The translations under genes were made by a program, and so were the position numbers. Shown piece after piece: positions 24,466 to 32,286 of a stretch of DNA of 32,286 bases. Positions within the stretch are counted from its first letter, which is position 1. The number at the start of each line of letters is the position of its first letter. The notes under the pieces are model-generated. The model saw only the letters and a program-made list of their open reading frames with translations, did not search any database and was not told where the DNA came from. The stretch lies in assembly GCF_003851045.1 (NCBI RefSeq), contig NZ_BFBX01000160.1, positions 1-32,286 on the forward strand. Reading direction: 5' to 3'. The stretch is from Paenibacillus sp. 598K (GTDB lineage Bacteria; Bacillota; Bacilli; Paenibacillales; Paenibacillaceae).

Positions 24466-24517
24466 GCAGTCTAGTAAAACTTCATAAAATCTCCACCTAC
24501 AGAGAGGATGACTAACG

Positions 24518-26065
24518 ATGGTATCATGGAAAAAAGGACTGCATGCCGGCGTCTCGATGGCGCTGGCCGTCACGTTGCTCGCCGGATGCAGCGGCACAGG
24601 CAACACCCCGGCCCCGGAGGGGACCGGCAACACAGACGCGACCCCTGGCAATCAAGAGGCGGGCGCACAGGAGCCGGTGACGATCAAGATGTTCGCCGGA
24701 CTGTACAACGAGATCCCCGATATGAACAACGAATACTGGACCGAGTGGGAGCGGATGACCAACGCCAAGCTTGATGTCGAGTGGGTGCCGTCCGGCGATC
24801 TGAACGCCAAGCTCGATCTGCTGCTGGCGTCCGGCGATCTGCCGGAGGTTGTGGCCTACCAGTTCAATAACCGGCCGACCTTCATGCGAGCGATCAAAAA
24901 CGGCGCATTCTGGGACCTGACCGACTTCCTCGGCGATATGAGCGAGTACCCCAATCTGCGCGACAATCTGGCCGAGGATGCGCTGAAATATCTGAGCGTC
25001 GACGGCCGCGTGTACGGCTTGCCGCGCTCGCGCTCGCGGATCGACGGCGGCATCAAGATCCGCAAGGACTGGCTGGATAAGCTGGACATCCCGGTCCCGA
25101 CGACCTTCGAGGAATACGAGGCGGCGCTCAAGCAGATCGTCGACGCCGATCTGGACGGCAACGGCCGCAAGGACACAGTCGGCCTGCTCTACGTCAATGA
25201 TCCGTTCGCGTCGTTCCAGGCGGGCTTTGGCCTGTTCGAGCCGACCTACAACGACGAAGGCGGTCTGATCAGCCCGCGTCTGACGCCGCAGAGCATCGGG
25301 ATGACCGAGTGGTTCCGCGGACTGTATGCGCAAGGGCTGATGTCGCAAGAGTACGCAGTCATGAAGGAATCGCAGGCGGAGGAGCTGTTCAAGACGAACC
25401 GGGCTGCCTCGTACGGTCGGCCGATCTGGTGGGATCATGACTGGGAAAATGCGATGCGCCAGTCCGGCGACGCCGACGCCAAGATCCTGAATCTCCATCT
25501 CCAGGGACCAGGCGGCGACGCTGTCGCGCTGGAGACGGGCGTGGCCGGCGGTTTCTACATCTCCAAGAAGGTTCCGGAGGAGAAGGTGAAGCGGCTGCTC
25601 GAATACTTCGAGCTGACGGCGTCCGAGGAAGTGTCGGACTTCTCCTACTATGGCATCGAGGGCGTCCATCACACTGTCGAGGACGGCCAGAAGGTGCTGA
25701 CCGAGCAGGGCGTCAAGGAAGTGAATACGACGAGCAAGGGCGCGGGCGTGCTGACGTACAACAAGTTCGGCAAGGTCATCAGTGCCTCCGGCGACAAGGC
25801 GTACAACGATGCCAAGATCGCCGAGGTCGAGCACTTCGACGAGGTCGGCAAGATCAGCCCGAATACGTACACGGCCACCGAATCGTGGATCAACGCCTGG
25901 CCGAAATACGAAAGCGAGTTCAACGCAATGTATACGAAGGCGGTCGTCGGCCAAATCCCGATGTCGGAGTTCGAAGCGCATGTCGACTGGATCAACGAGC
26001 AGCCGGACATCAAAAAGGCGTATCTGGACATGGCGGAGGCCTATAAAAACTTCCATGAGCAGTAA
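24518..26065 (+). CDS. Extracellular carbohydrate-binding lipoprotein (second importer)
   Basis: This is a 515-residue solute-binding lipoprotein. The N-terminus MVSWKKGLHAGVSMALAVTL leads into lipobox LLAGC, followed by a Gly/Thr/Pro/Asn-rich linker up to about residue 50. A D-x-D-x-N-x-x-K-like stretch (DADLDGNGRKD, about 208-218) resembles a calcium-binding loop common in LplA-type proteins. It follows the two permease genes and is followed by an intercistronic hairpin. The protein captures oligosaccharide outside the cell; the sugar is unknown. Confidence 0.9.
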   Translation: MVSWKKGLHAGVSMALAVTLLAGCSGTGNTPAPEGTGNTDATPGNQEAGAQEPVTIKMFAGLYNEIPDMNNEYWTEWERMTNAKLDVEWVPSGDLNAKLDLLLASGDLPEVVAYQFNNRPTFMRAIKNGAFWDLTDFLGDMSEYPNLRDNLAEDALKYLSVDGRVYGLPRSRSRIDGGIKIRKDWLDKLDIPVPTTFEEYEAALKQIVDADLDGNGRKDTVGLLYVNDPFASFQAGFGLFEPTYNDEGGLISPRLTPQSIGMTEWFRGLYAQGLMSQEYAVMKESQAEELFKTNRAASYGRPIWWDHDWENAMRQSGDADAKILNLHLQGPGGDAVALETGVAGGFYISKKVPEEKVKRLLEYFELTASEEVSDFSYYGIEGVHHTVEDGQKVLTEQGVKEVNTTSKGAGVLTYNKFGKVISASGDKAYNDAKIAEVEHFDEVGKISPNTYTATESWINAWPKYESEFNAMYTKAVVGQIPMSEFEAHVDWINEQPDIKKAYLDMAEAYKNFHEQ

Positions 26066-26101
26066 GATGGCAACGTGAACCGAAAGATTAGACTTAGATG
26101 A

Positions 26102-26154
26102 GCAAGACGCCGGAGAGCGGGAGGACGCAGTCGTCCGCCTGCGCGGCGTCTTGC
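26102..26154. repeat. Strong intercistronic hairpin after the second binding-protein gene
   Basis: The outer stem GCAAGACGCCG (26102-26112) and CGGCGTCTTGC (26144-26154) is a perfect 11 bp. An inner stem, GGAGGACG/CGTCCGCC with one mismatch and a CAGT loop, stacks inside. It lies 37 bases after the stop codon and just before the RBS of the next gene, without a U-run. It probably stabilises the upstream mRNA end or attenuates the downstream genes. Confidence 0.7.
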
Positions 26155-26175
26155 CATATGGAGAGGAGAGAACTT

Positions 26176-28236
26176 ATGACGAGCTTAAGCGATCCGCAGA
26201 CGCCGTGGCATGAGGCGCCGCTGCGCATCATTCAGCCCAATCTGCAGGTGCTCGACACAGCGAGGATCGATCCGCAGCAGCTGGCCCGGCAGATCAAGGA
26301 GATGGGCGCCAATGCGATGGTGTTTAACGTCGGCGGCATCTATGCCTGGTACCCGACTCGCGTGCCGTATCATACGGTCAACGAGCATCTGCCGCAGCAC
26401 ACCGACCTGCTGCGCGAGGTGATCGACGCCTGTCATGCGCAGGGCATCCGCTTCATCGCCCGCTTCGACTTCAGCAAGGCCGAGGACCGTGTCTTCCTCC
26501 AGCGGCCGCAATGGTTCGTCCGAGGCGCGGACGGCGAACCGGAGGTCGTCGGGGCGCGGCGTCCCGGGGCCTGGTCGCTCTTGATGAACACCTGTCTGAA
26601 CAGCGGCTATCGCAACGAGGAGGTCGCCGAGCCGGTACTGCGGGAGGCGCTGGAGGGCTATGCGATCGACGGCGTCTTCTTCAATGCGCCGCACTATATG
26701 TTCTGCCGCTGCAGCCGCTGCCAGCGCAAGTACGAGGCGATGTACGACAAGCCGCTGCCGATGACGTCCCGCGAGCTGGAGCCGGACTTCGCCTCGCGCT
26801 GCATCCGCGACACGATGGCGCGCAAATACCAGCTCATCAAAGAGCTGCGGCCCGAGGCGCCGATGATCCTCTATTACAATCTGTACCGGGATAACCTCTA
26901 TGAGCGGATCGAGACCGCCGATCTGCTCTGCATCGAGCCGCAGGATATCCTCTCGCTCGGGCACGCGCATATCCCCGAGTTCTGGAAGCCGGCGCTCTGT
27001 ATCAAGCTCGGCCGCTCGCTGCCGGATCGCCCGGCTCCGCTCGGCATCGTCCACTCCTGCCCCGGCATGGACTGGCGGCATACCGGGCTGCCGCCGGCGG
27101 AGTACCGCTTCTGGCTGGCCCAGATCCCGGCCCATGGCGGCCAGATCTGGCACTCGCTGACCGGGGTGCCGGAGACGATCGTCGACAAGCGTATCCTCGA
27201 GGTCGTCAGCGAGCTGAATCGCGACGCCGCCAAGGTCGACGGCGCGATGCACCGGGCCGAGCCCGTATCGCAGACGGCGCTGCTCTGGAACGCTGACCGC
27301 TCGGCGGAGGGTTGGGCGGACGGACTGATCCACAGCCAGTTGCCCTTTGATGTGCTGCTGCCGGAGCAGGCCGACGCGGAGCGGCTGAGCGCGTATCGTG
27401 TCGTCGTCGTCCCCGAGGGCTTCCGCTATACGGCGGAGCTGGTGCAGACGCTGACGGCGTATACGCGGGGCGGCGGCCACCTGATCGCCGAGGGTGTGCT
27501 GCCGGAGGACGTGACGGGTCTATCGGAGCTGCTCGGGATCGCCGAGGAGCGGTATGTCAGCGAGGAGTTGATCGCCTCCTATCTGCGCTTCGAGCCGCAG
27601 TCTGACGGGGCCAATCCGCTGCAGGCCGGGCTGGAGGCGACCGAGCTGATCGCGCATCGCGGCATCGTCGCTTATTGTTGGCCGCAGGATGCGCAGACCG
27701 AGGTGCTGGCGACGCTGGTGCCGCCCTTCTCGCCGCTGGAGAGCGTCGGCGCGCCGCCGGAGCGGGCGTCGCTGCCGGTGTCCCATACCGATCTGCCGCT
27801 GGCGCTGCGGCGACGGCATGGCGCGGGCAGCGCCCTCTACTTGCCGTTCCAGCTCAGTCGACTGCTCCATGAATACAAGCTGGGCGAGCATTATCAGCTG
27901 CTGGCCAACGCCGTCGACTGGCTGCTCGGCGAGCAGCGGCACATCCGGGTGACGCCGTATCCCGGATTGCAGATCACGTTGTTCCGCAAGGGAGAGACGT
28001 GGCTGCTCCATCTCGTCAACGGCGCCGGACGGCGGCCGCTGACGGCGACGCTGCCGCTGCATGACATCGAGATCGACCTGCGGCTGCCGCTGTCGCCCGG
28101 CGAGCTCCGGGCGGAGCGACTGATCGGCGGCGGCTCGTGGGCGGTGAATCGCAGCAGCGACGGGGAGCTGCGGCTGACGCTGCCGCGACTGGACGTCTGG
28201 GAGTGCATCCGGCTAGCGCCGCTGGAGGATGCGTAG
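26176..28236 (+). CDS. GHL6-type putative glycoside hydrolase (copy 2)
   Basis: This 686-residue protein is related to the first hydrolase of the locus but strongly diverged. The ATG at 26176 is chosen because GGAGAGGAG precedes it; the frame opens at 26098 inside the hairpin region. Shared motifs appear in the same order: NVGGIYAWYPTRVPYH, FIARFDFSKAED, NTCLNSGY, DGVFFNAPHY and the cysteine motif CRCSRCQRKY. A flavodoxin-like trimerization domain (about 400-500) and a C-terminal beta domain follow. It has no signal peptide, so it is cytoplasmic. Two family members on one transporter operon suggest successive or heteromeric action on one imported oligosaccharide. Confidence 0.75.
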   Translation: MTSLSDPQTPWHEAPLRIIQPNLQVLDTARIDPQQLARQIKEMGANAMVFNVGGIYAWYPTRVPYHTVNEHLPQHTDLLREVIDACHAQGIRFIARFDFSKAEDRVFLQRPQWFVRGADGEPEVVGARRPGAWSLLMNTCLNSGYRNEEVAEPVLREALEGYAIDGVFFNAPHYMFCRCSRCQRKYEAMYDKPLPMTSRELEPDFASRCIRDTMARKYQLIKELRPEAPMILYYNLYRDNLYERIETADLLCIEPQDILSLGHAHIPEFWKPALCIKLGRSLPDRPAPLGIVHSCPGMDWRHTGLPPAEYRFWLAQIPAHGGQIWHSLTGVPETIVDKRILEVVSELNRDAAKVDGAMHRAEPVSQTALLWNADRSAEGWADGLIHSQLPFDVLLPEQADAERLSAYRVVVVPEGFRYTAELVQTLTAYTRGGGHLIAEGVLPEDVTGLSELLGIAEERYVSEELIASYLRFEPQSDGANPLQAGLEATELIAHRGIVAYCWPQDAQTEVLATLVPPFSPLESVGAPPERASLPVSHTDLPLALRRRHGAGSALYLPFQLSRLLHEYKLGEHYQLLANAVDWLLGEQRHIRVTPYPGLQITLFRKGETWLLHLVNGAGRRPLTATLPLHDIEIDLRLPLSPGELRAERLIGGGSWAVNRSSDGELRLTLPRLDVWECIRLAPLEDA

Positions 28237-28270
28237 CCCGACCTGCTGTCTTGGGGGCGGTGCAGCATGC

Positions 28271-28303
28271 CTGATGCATCAGACTTCGCGCCCCGGCGCG
28301 AAG
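28271..28303. promoter_or_regulatory. Two adjacent palindromes upstream of the regulator gene
   Basis: CTGATGCATCAG (28271-28282) is a perfect 12-bp palindrome. Two bases on, CTTCGCGC (28284-28291) pairs with GCGCGAAG (28296-28303) across a four-base loop. They precede the extended -10 at 28317 and may be an operator plus a weak end to the preceding transcript. Confidence 0.5.
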
Positions 28304-28316
28304 CGCATGGAGACTT

Positions 28317-28325
28317 TGGTATACT
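28317..28325 (+). promoter_or_regulatory. Extended -10 promoter candidate for the sensor/AraC gene
   Basis: TGGTATACT forms an extended -10 (TGn plus TATACT) about 29 bases before the ATG at 28354. The -35 position falls in the hairpin at 28284-28303 and matches poorly. Confidence 0.4.
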
Positions 28326-28353
28326 AGGGAGAGAGGAAGCGGGGGGAGACGCG

Positions 28354-30666
28354 ATGAAGCAGCTATGGCAACGCATCCGGGCGCGACTTATGCATCTGCT
28401 GCCTACACATAATTATTGGCAACGCCTCATCTGGCTGGGCTGTATCTCGGTGACGCTGCCGCTCGTCCTGGCGGGCACTGCCTATTATCATTTCTCCATG
28501 CGGGAGCTGACCGGACAATTCCAGACCGACAACCGGGAGTCGCTGCAGATGACGGTGGACCGGATGGAAAATCTGCTCAGCGGCATCGAGCAGATGTCGC
28601 TGCAGCTGTCCGGCAGCAGCCAGATCCGGGAGTCGCTGGGCTTGGAAGGATACATGACCGACTATCTCGGTCAACTGGAGCTGCTCGATCTGTTCCAGCT
28701 ATTCAAGAACACCAACAGTCTCGTGCAGGACATCGTCTACTACGACGAGCCGTCGCAGACGGCGCTCAGCCACTACTATGGGATGGCACGGATGAGCGAC
28801 TACTACGGCGCGGACGATATCCGCGAGGCGCTGGCGCTCCCGGGCTTCGCCGGCTGGAGCTATCTGCCGGACGCCGGCGGGCGAGGCTATCTCACCTATG
28901 TGCGCAAGTTGCCGATCATGAGCACCGAGGAGCCGCGCGGCGTCCTGCTGTTGCAGGTGCGCGAGGAGTCGCTGCGCAGATACCTCGGCGGTCTGCCCAG
29001 CCAATCGCTGGCGATCGTCGACGCGGGCGGCCGGATGATCCTCGATTCGCAGGGCGGCAGCATGAGCGGCGAGCGCCTTCGCACCGACCCGGTCGTCCAG
29101 GCTGTCGTGTCAGGGGACGGCACGGCGGACCAGTTCGTGACGGACGGCGAGGAGCAGCAGCTCGTCGCCTGGTCACGCACCGCGCAGGGGCGGACCTATG
29201 TCTCGCAGCTGCCCAAGCAGGCGATGATCGATCAGCTCAGCTGGATAAGGGTGCTCATCGTCGCCTCGGTCTCGATCTTCCTGCTGATCGGCATCCTGCT
29301 CAGTCTGCTGGCCTCGCGGATGGCGTACAACCCGATCCAGCAGCTGACGCAGTATGGCCGGCATCTGCGCAAGAGCGGCGGCGAGGAAGCGGGCAAGCTC
29401 GACGAGATCGACTACATCCGCTCCTGTCTGAGCTATCTCAACGAGCAGACCGAGTCGCTGCATCGCTACGTGCGCGGCATCCAGCCCGATCTGCGTGACG
29501 GACTGCTGCTGCGGCTGTTGAAGCCTATGAGCGGCTCCGGCATGCGTACGGTGGAGGAGGAGTGCCGCAAGCATGGCATCCCGCTGACCGGTCATTATGT
29601 GGTGCTGGTCGCCAAGGTGGAGAACCTGCTGCGCGAGAAGCGATTCCTGCCGAGCGAGGGGCCGGTCATCGTATTCGCCGTCAAAAATGTCATGGCCGAG
29701 CTGCTCGCGCAGCTGCCGCAAGCGTCCGGCTTCGTCGTCGACAAGGATGACCGCGAGGCGATCGCAATCTTCCGGTTCCCGCCGACGTCTACCCCGGCGG
29801 AAATCCGGCAGCAGCTGGCAAGCTATGGCGAGCAGGTGCGGGAGGCGCTCCAGCGCTACCTCTCCTTCTCCGTGTCGGCAGGCATCGGCGGCAGGACGGA
29901 GCTGGCGCAGCTGCACGAGTCGTATCGGCAGGCTCGGCAAGCGCTGCAGCATCGGCTGTTCCAGGCCGAGCAGACGCTGTTCTTTTACGAGGATATGATC
30001 GAGGCCGAGCGGCAGCCGGTGTTCCTCTACCCGCGCGAGATCGAGGAGCAGATGGCGGAGTTCCTCTGGAGCGGCGACCTGCCGCAGGCCGAGGAGCTGC
30101 TGCGGCAATTCTCGGAGCGGGTGCGGGCGTCCGAGTCGTACAATATTATCTTTCAGTGTTACCAAGTATTACTATCCGCCATCGTACAGTCGCTTGAGGA
30201 CAAGGGACCGGGTCTGGCGGGGCTGCTCGGAGATAATCTGTTCGATCAGCTCAAGGAGTGCCAGAGCGCGCAGGAGGTGCATGATTGGTTCGGCGGGGTG
30301 CTGTTCCCACTCTATCAGCAGGTTGTCGGCGAGCTGCGCAATCATTCATCGCGGCTCATCGTCCAGCGGGTGTGCAGCTATATCGCCAGCCAGCCGGCGG
30401 GCGCGCACTCGCTGTCGGACTGCGCCGAGCTGGTGCAGGTGAGCCCGTCGTACCTGAGCCGCCTGTTCAAGCGGGAGATGGGCATCTCGTTTATCGAGTA
30501 CCAGATGAAGACCAAGGTGGAGAAGGCCAAGACGCTGCTCAAGGAGACAGACTACAGCGTCGCCGAGATCGCCGAGCGGGTCGGCTACTCCGAGCGCAAC
30601 CTGAACCGCGCCTTCCAGCGCTTTGCGCAGATGTCGCCGAGCCAGTACCGGCTGTCGCTGCGGTAA
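28354..30666 (+). CDS. Membrane-anchored sensor with AraC-family DNA-binding domain (second locus)
   Basis: This is a 770-residue one-component regulator. The ATG at 28354 follows GGGGGGAG; an upstream extension from 28267 runs through the palindromes and is rejected. TM1 is at about residues 25-47 (LIWLGCISVTLPLVLAGTAY) and TM2 at about 296-318 (VLIVASVSIFLLIGILLSLL), enclosing a sensor region of about 245 residues. The C-terminal AraC double helix-turn-helix is at about 671-769 (SLSDCAELVQVSPSYLSRLF, VAEIAERVGYSERNLNRAF, ending SPSQYRLSLR). It has the same architecture as the regulator of the first locus. Position suggests it controls the importer-hydrolase genes upstream. Confidence 0.9.
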   Translation: MKQLWQRIRARLMHLLPTHNYWQRLIWLGCISVTLPLVLAGTAYYHFSMRELTGQFQTDNRESLQMTVDRMENLLSGIEQMSLQLSGSSQIRESLGLEGYMTDYLGQLELLDLFQLFKNTNSLVQDIVYYDEPSQTALSHYYGMARMSDYYGADDIREALALPGFAGWSYLPDAGGRGYLTYVRKLPIMSTEEPRGVLLLQVREESLRRYLGGLPSQSLAIVDAGGRMILDSQGGSMSGERLRTDPVVQAVVSGDGTADQFVTDGEEQQLVAWSRTAQGRTYVSQLPKQAMIDQLSWIRVLIVASVSIFLLIGILLSLLASRMAYNPIQQLTQYGRHLRKSGGEEAGKLDEIDYIRSCLSYLNEQTESLHRYVRGIQPDLRDGLLLRLLKPMSGSGMRTVEEECRKHGIPLTGHYVVLVAKVENLLREKRFLPSEGPVIVFAVKNVMAELLAQLPQASGFVVDKDDREAIAIFRFPPTSTPAEIRQQLASYGEQVREALQRYLSFSVSAGIGGRTELAQLHESYRQARQALQHRLFQAEQTLFFYEDMIEAERQPVFLYPREIEEQMAEFLWSGDLPQAEELLRQFSERVRASESYNIIFQCYQVLLSAIVQSLEDKGPGLAGLLGDNLFDQLKECQSAQEVHDWFGGVLFPLYQQVVGELRNHSSRLIVQRVCSYIASQPAGAHSLSDCAELVQVSPSYLSRLFKREMGISFIEYQMKTKVEKAKTLLKETDYSVAEIAERVGYSERNLNRAFQRFAQMSPSQYRLSLR

Positions 30667-30834
30667 GTGCAGATGCCGCCAAGCCAGGTCGGCACAGGCG
30701 CGTGGGGTCCGGCGGCGTGACAGCGGTTGGACGACTACATTCGTGCAGCATGCCAAGACGCAGCGTGGAAGAGGCAGGCTCAGTAAGGTAAACGGTACAG
30801 CATACTAGATCGAATCCAAGAGGAGGAATCATAT

Positions 30835-31716
30835 ATGGCATGGCAAGCAGGGGACACGAAGGTAGGCTTCATCGGTATCGGCGTCATGGGCAAAAGTATG
30901 GCGGGGCATCTCGCCAAGGCGGGGTATCCGCTGCACATCTATACGCGTACGGCCGAGAAGGCGCAGGCGCTCGTCGATGAGGGGGCGGTCTGGCACGATA
31001 CGCCAGCCAAGCTGGCAGCAGCTTGCGACGTGATCGTCACGATGGTCGGATTCCCCAAGGATGTCGAGGAGATCTACCTCGGCGAAGACGGCATCATCGC
31101 TCACGCCAGAGAGGGTGCGTATCTGATCGATATGACGACGTCCAGTCCGTTGCTGGCGCAGCGCATCCACGAGGCGGCCCGGGCCAAGGGCCAGGCAGCG
31201 CTCGATGCGCCGGTATCCGGCGGCGACGTCGGGGCGCGCAACGCGGCGCTTTCGATCATGGTCGGAGCCGATCCGGAGCACTATGAGCAGGCATTGCCGC
31301 TGCTCGAGGTGATGGGCAAGAACATCGTCCGTCAAGGCGGACCGGGCGCGGGGCAGCATACGAAGATGTGCAACCAGATCGCGATCGCCAGCGGCATGGT
31401 GGGCGTCTGCGAGGCGCTGGCCTATGCGGAGTCGGCGGGCCTCGATCCGAAGACGGTGCTGAGCAGCATCGAGAGCGGCGCTGCTGGCAGCTGGTCGTTA
31501 ACCAATCTCGGCGTACGCATCATCGACGGCGACTTCGAGCCGGGCTTCTATGTGAAGCACTTCATCAAGGACATGGGCATCGCCCTGGAGTCTGCCCGCG
31601 AGATGGGGATGGACACGCCAGGTCTGGCGCTCGCCCACTCGCTCTACCAGCGTCTCGCCGAGCAGGGCTACGAGGACAAGGGCACGCAGGCGTTGTTCAA
31701 GATTTGGCGGCCTTAA
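30835..31716 (+). CDS. NAD(P)-dependent beta-hydroxyacid dehydrogenase (3-hydroxyisobutyrate dehydrogenase family)
   Basis: This 293-residue cytoplasmic oxidoreductase has an N-terminal Rossmann fold with G14-x-G16-x-x-G19 (GFIGIGVMG), the substrate motif DAPVSGG (124-130) and the catalytic lysine K177 in HTKMCNQ. Length and motifs are complete for the family, which oxidises 3-hydroxyisobutyrate, tartronate semialdehyde, 6-phosphogluconate-like or related acids. RBS AGGAGG lies eight bases before the ATG. It follows the sugar locus in the same direction after 168 bases. A role in sugar-acid breakdown is possible but unproven. Confidence 0.88.
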   Translation: MAWQAGDTKVGFIGIGVMGKSMAGHLAKAGYPLHIYTRTAEKAQALVDEGAVWHDTPAKLAAACDVIVTMVGFPKDVEEIYLGEDGIIAHAREGAYLIDMTTSSPLLAQRIHEAARAKGQAALDAPVSGGDVGARNAALSIMVGADPEHYEQALPLLEVMGKNIVRQGGPGAGQHTKMCNQIAIASGMVGVCEALAYAESAGLDPKTVLSSIESGAAGSWSLTNLGVRIIDGDFEPGFYVKHFIKDMGIALESAREMGMDTPGLALAHSLYQRLAEQGYEDKGTQALFKIWRP

Positions 31717-31723
31717 GCTTCTA

Positions 31724-31738
31724 GAGAATAGTATTCTC
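31724..31738. repeat. Short palindrome after the dehydrogenase gene
   Basis: GAGAATA and TATTCTC flank a single base eight bases past the stop codon. The stem is AT-rich and lacks a T-run, so a terminator role is weak. Confidence 0.3.
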
Positions 31739-31745
31739 GCGCTAG

Positions 31746-31907
31746 CTATCGCGCGCGGCGGGACGGCGTCAGGACGATCTCATCGATGAATAGCGCATGT
31801 CCGTCAACTGCGTGCAGGTCCCGGCGTGCGCCATCCAGCAGCCTGACGATGATCGGGCGGCCGAATGCTCATACCGGAGCGTCGAGTGTTGCGTCGCGAC
31901 ATCTATC
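31746..31907 (-). pseudogene. Possible remnant of a protein-coding gene end
   Basis: Read on the minus strand, 31868-31746 encodes 40 residues with protein-like character (AFGRPIIVRLLDG, then HALFIDEIVLTPSRR) ending at a TAG. The same frame continues upstream past an in-frame TGA (31871-31869) for about 12 more sensible codons. No start or RBS is present. It could be the decayed end of a gene; the family is not recognised and chance in GC-rich DNA is possible. Confidence 0.25.
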
Positions 31908-31926
31908 TCATCATTACTACAAGAAG

Positions 31927-31962
31927 ACCACAACAAGCACCCTTATGGGTGCTTGTTGTGGT
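31927..31962. terminator. Perfect 16-bp hairpin, terminator-like
   Basis: ACCACAACAAGCACCC (31927-31942) and its exact complement (31947-31962) enclose a TTAT loop. It stands between the dehydrogenase gene and the tandem-repeat array. A clear U-run is absent, but the perfect stem is typical of Paenibacillus intergenic terminators. Confidence 0.6.
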
Positions 31963-31990
31963 TGTAGCTCGCCTCGACGTTGGGAAAACG

Positions 31991-32286
31991 CAGCGCCTGT
32001 CGCGCCGCCCTAACTCTAGAAAGTAGAGTTAGCGACCAGCCGGAGCGCCTGTGCGCTGCTCTAACTCTAGAAAGTAGAGTTAGCGACCAGCCGGAGCGCC
32101 TGTCGCGCCGCCTAACTCTAGAAAGTAGAGTTAGCGGCCAGCCGGAGCGCTTGTTGCGCTGCTCTAACTCTAGAAAGTAGAGTTAGCGACCAGCCGGAGC
32201 GCTTGTTGCGCTGCTCTAACTCTAGAAAGTAGAGTTAGCGACCAGCCGGAGCGCCTGTCGCGCCGCCCTAACTCTAGAAAGTAGAG
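31991..32286. repeat. Tandem array of 51-52-bp palindromic repeats, running off the window
   Basis: Copies begin with TAACTCTAG at 32011, 32062, 32113, 32165, 32217 and 32269, with periods of 51, 51, 52, 52 and 52; part of an earlier unit lies at 31991-32010. Each contains the perfect stem CTAACTCTA/TAGAGTTAG with loop GAAAG, followed by a GCGACCAGCCGGAGCGC-type linker that varies only in a few bases. The period change breaks any reading frame, so it is non-coding. The stretch 31717-32286 has no supported gene. Confidence 0.9.

Noticed and set aside
24524..26056. 510-residue minus-strand frame antisense to the second binding-protein gene
   Set aside because: It is a shadow frame; the plus strand has a lipoprotein signal, RBS and operon context.
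31980..32180. Plus-strand frame through the tandem repeats giving a 17-residue repeated peptide
   Set aside because: The period changes from 51 to 52 bases and breaks the frame; no RBS.
32011..32286. CRISPR array
   Set aside because: The segments between the palindromes are nearly identical to each other, so there are no unique spacers, and no cas gene is present.

Overview
The window reads like a chromosomal segment of a GC-rich, Paenibacillus-type Firmicute. Most genes have strong AGGAGG-type ribosome binding sites (RBS). Two LplA/LplB/LplC-type oligosaccharide ABC importers are each paired with a membrane-anchored AraC-family regulator, an arrangement characteristic of Paenibacillus and its relatives. 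The genus is an inference; no rRNA or tRNA gene is present to fix it.

Left part (1-11.5 kb, GC-rich): the last codons of a TnpB protein and the hairpin right end of an IS200/IS605-type element abut a minus-strand operon (sensor/AraC regulator, solute-binding lipoprotein, two permeases). Divergent to it is a large secreted heparinase II/III-like polysaccharide lyase with several accessory domains, so the importer probably takes up its products. A membrane-anchored metallo-beta-lactamase-fold hydrolase follows, ending in degenerate ~50-bp repeats and a hairpin.

Middle part (about 11.7-17.4 kb): visibly AT-rich, unlike both flanks. It holds an HtrA-type protease whose ribosome binding site lies in a perfect inverted repeat. 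Convergent to it is a compact cassette: a MauE/DoxX-like redox membrane protein, a membrane-anchored thioredoxin-like protein (CKAC), a 40-residue peptide with four cysteines, a terminator and an ABC exporter. A stand-alone OmpR-type winged-helix regulator is divergent. The small peptide gene has the best RBS of the set. I read the cassette as a candidate system for making and exporting a disulfide-bonded peptide (bacteriocin or signal); this is the most interesting item in the window.

Right part (17.6-32.3 kb, GC-rich again): an LLM flavin oxidoreductase, an intracellular GH43-like glycosidase and a VOC-family protein precede a second carbohydrate locus. That locus runs GHL6-type hydrolase, LplB, LplC, binding lipoprotein, second GHL6-type hydrolase, sensor/AraC regulator, then a 3-hydroxyisobutyrate-dehydrogenase-type enzyme. 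Neither importer encodes its own ATPase, so both presumably share an MsmX-like ATPase encoded elsewhere. In both loci a hairpin follows the binding-protein gene. The window ends in an array of 51-52-bp palindromic tandem repeats that runs off the edge.
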